Assembly (NCBI GenBank): GCA_949825065.1
Contig: OX463856.1
Span: 18,720,632-18,784,631, forward strand
Direction: 5' to 3'
Length of the DNA stretch: 64,000 nt
From: Odontocerum albicorne
Taxonomy: Eukaryota; Arthropoda; Insecta; Trichoptera; Odontoceridae
The notes below the pieces were generated by a model. It saw nothing but the letters and a program-made list of their open reading frames with translations, did not search any database and was not told where the DNA came from. A program made the translations under genes and the position numbers. Position 1 is the first letter of the stretch. The number at the start of each line of letters is the position of its first letter. Shown here piece by piece: positions 12,201 through 24,200 of the stretch.

Positions 12201-15200
12201 TAAGTTCACACTCATCCTTGACCATTTTGTTCTGTATTCTGTTCAAAATTGTCAACTCATGTAATATTTTAAATGCACACATATCTACAGCCCTTTTCAA
12301 CCTTTTCAATATCCAAGTTTTACTCCCATATATCAAAGTAGTTGCTAAAATACTGTTGCGGACTATCATCTTAGCACATTTTGGTACTGGCTGGTTTAAG
12401 TACATATGTATAGGACCTTGTTTCCTATTGCTACATGCCATTCGATATCCCTCTTTACTCATCCATCATCTGAGAAAATAAATAAATTCATATAATTACC
12501 GGCAGATAATTCCACAATCATGCAAATTATCTACTGCCGTCAAAAGTTCAGCTCCCCAGTTGCATAAAGACTTTGGTGGCAAGGCACTTCTGTTAGCTAA
12601 CACCTGTTCAGAAACACAATTTAAATCAAAAGATGATAATTAAGAAAAATTATACTTGCTGTGGAATAGTTCTTCGAAATTGATAAAAATTATACTTGCA
12701 GTGGAAATAGTTCTTCAAAATTGATAAAAATTATACTTGCAGTGGAAATAGTTCTTCGAAATTGATAAAAAAAATCAAGGATTTAGATACTACTGTTTCA
12801 TATTACTTGATGAATTTATATTACCAAACACGTACATTGTCGCCCATGTGATATAGCGTGATGTAAGGCGTACTCCAGGGGTCAACTATGCAATGTAACA
12901 TTATAGTACTTAATTACTTAGGCAATCCCTCGCAAATGATTGTCACTCTCTGTTGTGTATTCCGAGACGGCTCAAAAATCCAATTCTCTATCCGCAAACC
13001 GCGGTGTGGATACACTCTTCCAGAGAGCATTTGACAAACTCTGTGCTAGCCACTCTTTTAGCTTAATGTGCTTTTATGGTATAGCAATGACGTAACCTCA
13101 GTCATATTGGGAAATGTGATTATAGCTTGTAACATAACAACTTCTGACGAAATTCGAAAGTCGTATTTGTTCATACAATCGCATATAATTTCGAACATGC
13201 AAGATAATATGTTTTTCGTTCGTTTAAAATTTTTTTTTTCTGAAATGAGTGAATTAGTCAGGCATCGTTAAAAAAATTCATTACACATGTTTCCTTCAAG
13301 TAAAGAGAAAAAATATTTTATTTACATCATCTACACATAAAATAACACAGGCATGTACAGGCACTTATAGCTAAAATAAACATTTTGGCTATGGAGAAAC
13401 TTTGTTGCCAGTGAATGTGTTAAAACATGCGGGCTCTAATTGTCTCCCTTCAGTGTACCGTCATATTCAGTACAGCGGTGTAGACAGTGAGTTTGTTGGT
13501 ATGCAACGGCTAAAATAAACCTGCACAGTACAACTTCGCTTTTCAACTGAACTGACGTTGGAATGGCGAAGGGATCCTCGACCAATAGGCATTTGCAAAT
13601 ATACTTGACATATATGAACAACACCTTGAAGGACAACATTAAATTTACAATAGAAATAGGACAACATAATTCATTTAACTTCTTAGACATGATAATTAAA
13701 ATGTCGCAAAATAAACTTAATTTTAACATATATACGATTCATTTACAGATGTTTATGAAATAATTTATTGTTAAATATTAAATATTTCGTTTTACTTGAG
13801 TAAACAGAAACTACAATTATCACAAACACAAATTGCATTGCATTATATTACACTTTTATTGTATACAATACAACCTAGTGGGTTTATTGCTATGTGGTAA
13901 TCACTTTCAACCAACCAAAAAATATATAGAAGGCTTGAAGTAAAAATCAAGTGTAAATGCTTTTAAAAAAATTGGATGCCAACAAAAACCAAACTTGCAA
14001 CCCCCGAGTTTTTAAATAGGTGTCTTACCAACTAGGCCACAGCGGTTGTCATTTATATAAAAGTATTGTTAAATAATTCTCATTTTAAAGGCTTGATATA
14101 CGAAATAGTTAAAGCTGTGATAGTATTATTGTAATCTACTTACTGTGAATTTACAGCTATCATCCTCCATAATGATCTGCTCCAATTTCTCTTGCAGTCC
14201 ATCGAAAGCTCTCTCTACTTCTGACACCATTAAAGTTAACTTATCTCCCTGTGCACTATCGCTATGGTTATCACAATTCTTCCCTTTCTTCGCTTCACAG
14301 TCTGTTGAGTCTCTCTCTTTAAGGTACCTTCCACTCAGCGCATCATCCACGTTCAATAGCAGTCTTTGAGAATTAATAACTATATCTGTTACAGACAAAT
14401 CTACTTCATCTTTTGCATTTTGATCTGACTTATTACTTTTGATATTTTCTATCCTAGTCTTTTCGGTTCTACTTTCATTTTTATCTTTTTCTTTGGATGA
14501 ATTTTGTATTTCTTGTTGTTTATGAAACTCAATCCTCTCAACAGTGTCTTTACATAAGTTTATATGGTCTATGATTATGTTCGATGGCTTTTTTAGTGTC
14601 TCTGGATCTATAAAGACATTTTCTAGATTCACTTCTCTGCAGGGTGTGTCTGGTACCGACTTAACATAGTTTTTAATATAGTCAAACAATTTTCCTCCAG
14701 ATGCATATTGTAACACTAAGAATAATAAATTGGGGGTTTCAATATAAGCCATTAGTTTGACCATATATGGGATTTTTACCGGCATTATTGGTAATTTATT
14801 GTCTACATCAGGTTTTTTGAAGAAATCTTCATCAGCCACTTGGTTACATGTTTTTTGAATAACCTGAAAAAAAAAAAAGAAAATGTATTCATCTCATACC
14901 AAGTAGTACATATATTACAACTACATTTCATCATTGGGAAATAGTGGTGGAAATAGTAGTACATGTATTAAAATTACATTTCTTCATTGGCAAATAGTGG
15001 TGGAAATGTATTAAAATTATATTTCATCATTGGGAAATAGTGGTGGAAATCGTAGTACATGTATTCAAATTATATGTCATCATTAGGAAATAGTAGTGGA
15101 AATACTCGTAGTAGTATGTGTATTAAAATTACATTTCATCATTGGGAAATACTGGTGGAAATAGTAGTACATATATATTTATAACCTTCATTGCGTAACA

Positions 15201-18200
15201 CTGTTGAGTCTCAGAACACAGCACGAGCATGACCTGACCCCCAATGATGCCGAGGACTCGATACTTGCTGAGATCTTCATACGGCCGGCACAAGGAACTG
15301 ACATTGCAGTGCCTGAGGAAGGGTCTGTCCCAAGTCTTAGTCAAGCTGCTTGGCAGGTCATCTGGCATCTGTGTAAATTTAAAATATGATACAGAAAGTA
15401 ATAGCACAATCCATATGGAAATCAATCAAGTTGATGTCATGAATTTGGCTGATTTATTGGAATATTTATTTCGTATTATCTGAAATTTACAAAAATATTC
15501 ATTTTTGAGTTTTCTATCAGACTTTTTAGTTTGTGGATTTTGGAAATATTAAGTTTGCCCAAAACTGCTAGTCGTCAAGACTTTAAATGCAATTTGCAAG
15601 AGACCATTAACAGCTACAGAGCTGAACATGGTCTAATTTTAAAGCTTATGAAGATCTTTCATTTCTTATATTTCTTCTTTATAGTTGTCTGTATTTTGAC
15701 TAAAAATGTTTTCTGTAATTAAAAAAAAATTCATTTATAATTTTTTTAAAAACGATACTTTTTCATAACCTTTAAAATGAGACTTGTAGCTGAAACATGT
15801 CTTGCAAACTGCATTTAAAATTTTGACAGTGAGCAGTTTTGGGGATATTTTGCCAATTTTGAATACTCCGAAAATCAGCAACAAGAAAAATAACAAAAAG
15901 AATATTTTTTTAAATTTCAGCTGATAAATATCCAAAAAATTAGTCAAATCCACGATATCCAAGGTTTATGCACAGTGAGCCACTTTTTTGTTAAAAATTT
16001 AACAAATTCGTAATGAATAAGAAAAACTTAAATAATAGAAATAGAAAAGATGAATAAATGAAACATAAAAAAAATTGTGGTGAAATTGTCTTTAAAGGTT
16101 GACAACTCTGACGGTGCCAATAGCTTAAGAACAGACCAGGTTGGCATCATTGACACACTCCACATTGAGAAAGTGTAATCTGTTGTCTTGATTGAGTTAT
16201 ACAAGATCTTGAGTAGTAATTATTATTGCTCATTTGAGAGGATATCGGTTATAACTTTCCAAAATTAAATTCCACAATAATCCAAGGAAACGTTATTTTG
16301 CTAACCGAGTTGTGGAATCTTGAAACAAACTGCCCAATAGTGTAGTTGAACCAGTTAAAAAAACATTCTAGACAAGTTCCTACACACTTAAGCATTGGTT
16401 TCCTAAGAAATTGGTGTCGTTATATAGCACATGTAACAAAACATTGTCTATGCAAACCATATGGCGTGGTTTCCTAGAGAGCGTTGGTTGTGTCATTGTG
16501 TAGCGCACGTAACAAAAAATTGTCTATGCAAACCAATGGTGCTGGTTTCCTAGAGTTCGTTGGTTGTGAGTGTAATGTCAAATAGCAATGCTGCCATTTG
16601 CATGATGGCCGTGATAGCGGAGCAAACAGTCGTGGAACGATTTTTCCCGTGTAGCCACCGTTTTAAAATAAAAAATAAGTGCAAACGTAACTTGGATCAG
16701 CGAAACTGACGAAATATTGATTGATTTTGTAAGAAATAATGAAGCTTTATATAATGTGAAGAGCAAATACTATAGAAAAGCCCAGTTGAAAAAAAATATG
16801 AGGAATCAGATTTGGTTTCCACTGACAGTTGTGTGTTCTCATTTCTGCCGTCTGGCGGCGCGCCAGGCGGATGCGATGCAAACGTAATTTAATTTGGACC
16901 AGCGAAAATGACAAAATATTGATTGATTTTGTAAGAAATAGTGAAGCTTTATATAATGTGAAGAGCAAAGACTATAGAAAAGCCCAGTTGGAACAAAATA
17001 TGTGGATCAAGTTTTCAACTGACAGTTGTGGGTTCTCATTTCTGCTGTCTGGCAGCGTGCCAGGCGGATGTGATGCAAACGTAATTTAATTTGGACCAGC
17101 GAAAATGACGAAATATTGATTGATTTTGTAAGAAATAGTGAAGTTTTATATAATGTGAAGAGCAAATACTATAGAAAAGCCCAGTTGAACAAAATATGTG
17201 GAATAAAGTTTCCACTGACAGTTGTGGGTTCTCATTTCTGCCGTCTGGCAGCGCGCCAGCATCACGTCTGTAACGTGCGCTATATAATGAACCCGTTTTC
17301 TTAGGAAACCGTAGCTTTACCCAGAAGTGCTGTTTTATTGGTATGTTGTATTCTTTGCTTATTTAGTATAATTATTTTCCTTGACATTTTCTTTATGACC
17401 ACCTGACAATTAAACTTGATATAGCTATTAACAGCATTCATGTTGCCTGTTTTATGTTATGCAGTGGTTTTAAAGTGTCAGCTGTTTGGCAGTTGAATTG
17501 TGCCATTTTACTAAACAACCTCAAATACACATCAATTAATATAAAAAATACGAGATAAAATTGATTATAAATTACATATATTAACACATATATTAACAAA
17601 AATACATATATTAACACCATTAAATGTCAGAGGTCCAATTGTTAGCTTCTTCTTACGAATCTATTGTATTGTATTCATCATCGTCGTTGCTGGGTCTTGT
17701 AGTCGAGGATCCCTTCATCATTCCAATGTCAATTTCGTTGAAGCGAAGCTGTGCTATGGAGTTTGTTTTCAAGTGAGTAATCCGTTGCATACCAGCAAGC
17801 TCACTGGTCACACAGCTGTAGCTCACCAGCATATTTTTTACATTTTTTTTAAAGAATAGATATGACCAGTCATAGATATTCTCATACCCCCGAATACTAA
17901 GTGAAAAAAAATTCCTGTGTCATTCGAGGGAATTAGCAGTGTGGGGTTCGAACTGGAACCTTTCGCACGGAAGTCCAGTTCGTCACCGCATGATCATGCA
18001 CCTGTATTACCCTTTTTTTGTATATACTACAACATGGTGGGTTAATTACGAAACGGCAATCTCTTCTAATCAATCAGACAGATGTTAATTAAGCCTTAAG
18101 TTAGTCAGTCAAACTGGAACCTTTTTTTAAAAATGTACGTATTAAAGGGGATCAAACCCTCAACCCCTTGGTCGGAAGACAGACATCTTACAAACTAAAC

Positions 18201-21200
18201 CATGGGGGTTGTTCATTATCTATTTATGTAGTAGCCTTAAATAAAATGAATTAGATGATTCTTTTGAAATCTTCACCGTTTTGTGAATTTAAAACATGCT
18301 TGTCATCCATCTGGGGTTTAAGGGTTTGACTTCTAATAATAAGTATAAAGAATTTACAATAGTACCTCACTATCTGGATTGTTGAGATGGTTTGTGTAGA
18401 TCTTTTCAGCATATGACAAATATTTATTTGTTTTCTCTCTTACAAACTGCCGCCGGAAATCATTTGTATCGCCTGAAAAAAAAAAATTGTCAAAGAATAT
18501 TTAATAATGCATTACTTTGTTATTGCAATAATTACATTAGTACCAGCGACATGAGTTTCTAACTTCTCTCTCTCAAAGGTCTTATTTCATTATTTTTATT
18601 CTTTTGTGTGTACATAGTTATACATGGAACATCTGGCAGACTTATTACTAGCTTTCTTTAGGCGGAATCTAAAACGAAAGTCATTAGTGAAATAACAAAG
18701 AAGTTAATTTTCTAATACGGAGTCCCACAAAGCCGAAACTTTTGATAAAATAAATTGTAAAAGATGTCAAATTATACACATAAAGATATACTATATTTTT
18801 TTAATTTAATTTATTTCTATTCTGATTTTTTTATGTTTTGCAATAAGAAATAATGGCATTCTGTCCTCTCTATCTGCCTGCCCCAACATGGAAATGACGT
18901 GATGGTATGCATGTATTATGACGATGCAAGAAAATAAGCTGTTTTTCGGTGCTTGATGCTGTTTTACTGCCGCAATGGAAAAAAATGCGATATTAACCAT
19001 AAAATTATATCTACAGTACATGACAAAGATGCAGTAAGTGATCACATGTGTCGCATAATGGTAGCGACACTCAAAGATTGTGTCTGTTTTGGAAGTTCGA
19101 CTACCATTGATGATCCAATCAAGGCTTCGATCATTTATAACCAGCGTTCTACAAGATGATAGATTGCCAAGATATTGACAATACCGAAAACCACTGTTCT
19201 AGAGCATTTGGTACAATTTTGAACATAAAATACGAAGTTACTGTCTGGATAACATATTGAAATTTTCACATTTATTTATACACAACATCCACGCGACAAA
19301 ATCATTCCATATCAAATTAGTGTAATCAATTACATTATGCATACAGCTATAATACCGTTATCAAACTTCTAAGAAAATTGTGTTTATGAAAAATTAAAAC
19401 GGTAACGAGTTTTAAGAACACACCCCTCAAGGGGAAAGCAAAAACTGCGCTGTTCATTGAACACCTGTTTTAAAAAATAAAGTCTGTCACATATTATTGA
19501 TAAAAATGATTTGTATCAAACTAGAGGAGTAATACACAGGTAAAATAACCGATCGGCTGATGTGCAGCCTACGTATGAATAAATTTGAAGAATGACAAAG
19601 GACTTCGTGAAGTTCTTATCTTTAATTGGAGAGTTCAGAGAACATGAAATTGGGGTTCGCATGTAACAGTATTCATTGATTTATTATTTAGTGACACTTT
19701 TATTTATCTACCAACACTAAAGAATACAACATACATGTAGTATGACAAATTTTTAAGTAGTAAAAAATTCAACATATACCGGTAATCCAATTATTAAAAT
19801 ATTTATCAGGACTTATTTTTAATTCTATATTTCATCACACCATTTCTCTGTTGGGATAGGTAGAGGGAATGAGCGTCAAATTTTCCTATCATGGCCTTCG
19901 TTTCCTTCACACATACATCTCAAACAATTCATTCTGTTTCTCTTATTCATTTTTTTTTTATTTCATTCACTAGGTCCGACAATAGTTTTCGCCTCAATTT
20001 TTAATTCACATTCATCTTTAATAATACATTTGTTATTCCGTCATACCAATAGATTATAATTAACATAAAGGTGGGCAGCAACACAGTTTTATGTATTGTC
20101 ATTTCTTATTCCGTCATACCAATAGATTATCATTAACATAAAGGTGGGCAGCAACACAGTTTTATGTATTGTCATTTCTTATTCCGTCATACCAATAGAT
20201 TATCATTAACATAAAGGTGGGCAGCAACACAGTTTTATGTATTGTCATTTCTTATTCCGTCATAGCAATAGATTATCATTAACATAAAGGTGGGCACCAA
20301 CACAGTATTATGTATTGTCATTTCTTATTCCGTCATACCAATAGATTATCATTAACATAAAGGTGACCACCAACACAGTATTATGTATTGTCATTTCTTA
20401 TTCCGTCATACCAATAGATTATCATTAACATAAAGGTGTGCACCAACACAGTATTATGTATTGTCATTTCTTATTCCGTCATACCAATAGATTATCATTA
20501 ACATAAAGGTGAGCACCAACACAGTATTATGTATTGTCATTTCTTATTCCGTCATAGCAATAGATTATCATTAACATAAAGGTGAGCACCAACACAGTAT
20601 TATGTATTGTCATTTCTTATTCCGTCATACCAATAGATTATCATTAACATAAAGGTGTGCACCAACATAGTATTATGTATTGTCATTTCTTATTCCGTCA
20701 TACCAATAGATTATCATTAACATAAAGGTGGGCACCAACACAGTTTTATGTATTGTCATTTTTGCTACTGTTAATATTGTACGGTAATTAAATTTTAAAG
20801 ATGTATTATAGAAGACGAGTACTTTTCCTTTTATGAGGTGCATGGCCGTGTGGTAACGCATTGGACTTCCATGCGGAAGGTCGCCAGTAAGAACCCCGTG
20901 TTGTACTACTCCCCTTGAATGACACAGGCATTTCCTCCCCTAGTAATTGGGGGTATAAGTATACCTATTACTTCCGCCATATCTATTCTTTAAAAAAAAA
21001 TCCAGATCTTTATAATTTGAGTTTTCACTGGAAATTACTTGTTTTTTCATATATTATGTACACATATTATATATACTTTTCTTCTTTAAAATTCCTCCGT
21101 TCTTCGGAGATTTACATTGATCATGGCTATCTGGACCTTTGAGGCAGAAGCTCTGAATGAATGATACACTCCTGTAAGTTCATCAACCAGGAGATGAATC

Positions 21201-24200
21201 TTTTTGCCAGACTTATTGTGCCTTGAATTTTTCCCTGCAATATCAGTTGAAGGGTTTCATATTTTTCTCCTCGCATTGCATGCCCAATTTTTTCCTTTTG
21301 ATGGTAGATAATAAATCTCTATCTCCATTCATCTATTTCAAGGGGTCATCGTTACAGACTATCAACCCATGAATAATGAAATAAAATGTAATATATCCAA
21401 AGTTTCAGCTTTAATTTTGTGGAACTCCATATTAGAACTCCCCACTACATATATTTCTACCTCCTACATCAAGGTTCTCTTCAGGATAAATGTCCCATCT
21501 GAACAGAGCCTCGGGATGGAACAAAGAAACATGTGTAGCAGGGATTAATGTAATTAGTAAAATAACTTTGATCTATGGGACTGAAAGAACATGGAAAGAC
21601 TGAGAGGAGCCAAAAAAATGCTGTAGAAATGTGTGTATTAAGCAGAATACATGGAGTGACATTGTATGACAGAACATGGAATGAAGTGATAATGGATGAA
21701 TGTGAACTTAAGGCCAATGATGTGTTAAGTAAGAGTACATTGAGATAGTTTGGACATGTTGAACTAAAGAATGCAGAAAGACTTATAAAACAGATATAAA
21801 GTATTAATGTGAGAGGAAGACTAAAAAAACTTCTGACTTCTGAAAAAAGGTATGGATGTAGAAGAGGCTAAGGTGTGTTGAGATAGGAAAGTACAGCGCT
21901 CTGTCCTCTCTGCCTACTCCGACAGGGAAATGGCGTGATGGTATGTATGTATACCCAGTAATTTACTGTTAAATATTCAAATAAAATGTAATTTAGTGCT
22001 TGATCACCTGATGAAGAAGACAAACGTTTTAGAAACCGGTAGTGAACTAAATCAATAAAACAGTGTTGAATACAAATAAAAATAGTTTAATTTATTTTAT
22101 TAAACTAAAAATATCTCACATAATCTTAACAATTCCAAATAAATCTACCAAAATACCTTAAAACGATTCTCCAAACACTCAAATCACTCCAGTCATTAAA
22201 TATTTGAGAAACACAAATTTAAATTAAGCTCGTTTATTCTGAGGTGATTGCAGGTGCCGTCAGTGTCTGCATGTAGGACAAATTCAATTGGAGTCAGAGA
22301 GAATTTTATTTATTCATCATCATCATACGCATATGTAATGCATGGCCGTATGGCCATAAAGAATGCATGGTGCATGGCCGTGTAGTAATGCACTGGTCTT
22401 CTGTACAGAAGGTCACCGGTTCAAATCCTGCACTGTGCTACTCCCTTCAAATGACACAAACATCTTTCCGCCTAGTATTCGGGGGTAAAAGGAGACCTAT
22501 GACTTCGGTCATATCTATTCTTTCAAAATAAAAGGAAAAAATAAATGTGCCAGAGTGCTTAGATTGTCTCATTTCAGGTGTGCCATCGGATCCAGTACAG
22601 CGGTTTGGTCGGTGAGTTTGCTGGTGTGCAACAGCTCAGTCACTTAAAACAAACTCCACGGCACAGCTTCGCTTCCCAACTGAATTGACGTTGTAATGGC
22701 GAGGGGATCCTCAACTACGAGGCCCTGCAACGACGATGACGAGAATCGAACCATTCGGAGTTGCAACTGAGCTGATGTGGCTTTATAATTCTTCTTAAAT
22801 GTTCAGTTTTCATGACTAAATAAATTTAAGTATAAAATGGCGACAAAAAAAGATTCTGTCTTTCCTCGGGGTGAAGACCTGTCTTTCATCCCGAGGTTCG
22901 ATTTCCGTTAGCATCTATTTTTCCTCAAAAGTCTGGTTTTCACTTAATGCATTTTAAACAATTTCTCATTAGTTATATAATATCTTTTGAAGTATTGTAC
23001 CGTACGGTTCGAATATGTTACAGTTTTCCCCTTCAGGGCTTGTTTGTAATGTAATAGGTGTGCAGCGATACCGCTTGGCCTATAGCAGTCTCAATCATAA
23101 CATGAGCGCATGGGTTCTACCCACCACGGGAGAACCAGCATGCGGCAGACAAAGATTGAAGTTATCGCTCATTTTCTTTTTCATTTTGCTGTCACTATGA
23201 TTTGATTATGGGGGAACTATGTTGATTTGAGGTGGAATCTGCCATTTCACTATTTGATTATGGGGCACTATGCTGATTTGAGGTGAAATCTGTCGTTTCA
23301 CTATTTGATTATAGGGCACTATGCTGATTTGAGGTGGAATCTGTTATTTCACTATTTGATTATGGGGCACTATGCTGATTTGAGGTGGAATCTGTCATTT
23401 CACAATTTGATTATAGGGCACTATGCTGATTTGAGGTGGAATCTGTCGTTTCACTATTTGATTATGGGGCACTATGCTGATTTGAGGTGGAATCTGTTAT
23501 TTCACTATTTGATTATGGGGCACTATGCTGATTTGAGGTGGAATCTGTCATTTCACAATTTGATTATAGGGCACTATGCTGATTTGAGGTGGAATCTGTC
23601 GTTTCACTATTTGATTATGGGGCACTATGCTGATTTGAGGTGGAATCTGTCATTTCACTATTTGGTTATGGAGCACTATGCTGATTTGAGGTGGAATCTG
23701 TTATTTCACTATTTGAATATGGGGCACTATGCTGATTTGAGGTGGAATCTGTCGTTTCACTATTTGATTATGGGGCACTATGCTGATTTGAGGTGGAATC
23801 TGTCATTTCACTATTTGGTTATGGAGCACTATGCTGATTTGAGGTGGAATTTGTCGTTTCTATTATATTTTTGATTGGTCAGAAGGGATTGCATTATGGG
23901 AACAACTCCATCAGGTAGTAACATAAGTATTATATATTTATTGCACTATTTATAAGTAGGTTAATAAAGTATATTTACTGTACAAAAAGCAAATAAAAAA
24001 TGTAAAGGAACTTATATATCTACACAAAAGTTATAAAGGAACTTACACAATACTTTTAAAGTTATAAAGGAACTTACACAATACTTTTAAAGTTATAAAG
24101 GAACTTACACAATACTTTTAAAACCTTGTTTAAAAACATTTCACTTTTAGGACTTTGTTTCTGTACAAAAAGAAATACAGATTTGTTACAAAAATTTAAA

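Noticed and set aside
15204..15483. Plus-strand ORFs over RPS6KC1 exon 6
   Set aside because: Antisense shadows of the exon with no motif.
16747..16968. Minus-strand ORFs repeated in the 16.5-17.3 kb element
   Set aside because: They are shadows of the tandem unit. The plus strand carries the recognisable MADF sequence.
20030..20765. CRISPR-like array
   Set aside because: Repeats are contiguous without unique spacers and the genome is eukaryotic; it is a tandem satellite.
22369..22445. tRNA gene
   Set aside because: A and B boxes are present but the cloverleaf is not kept, and the same head recurs fused to SINE bodies. It is a SINE promoter.
23305..23874. 190-codon open frame with a 17-residue repeat
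   Set aside because: Produced by a 51-bp minisatellite whose period is a multiple of three. No start context or non-repeat sequence, and it lies in an intron of the opposite-strand gene.
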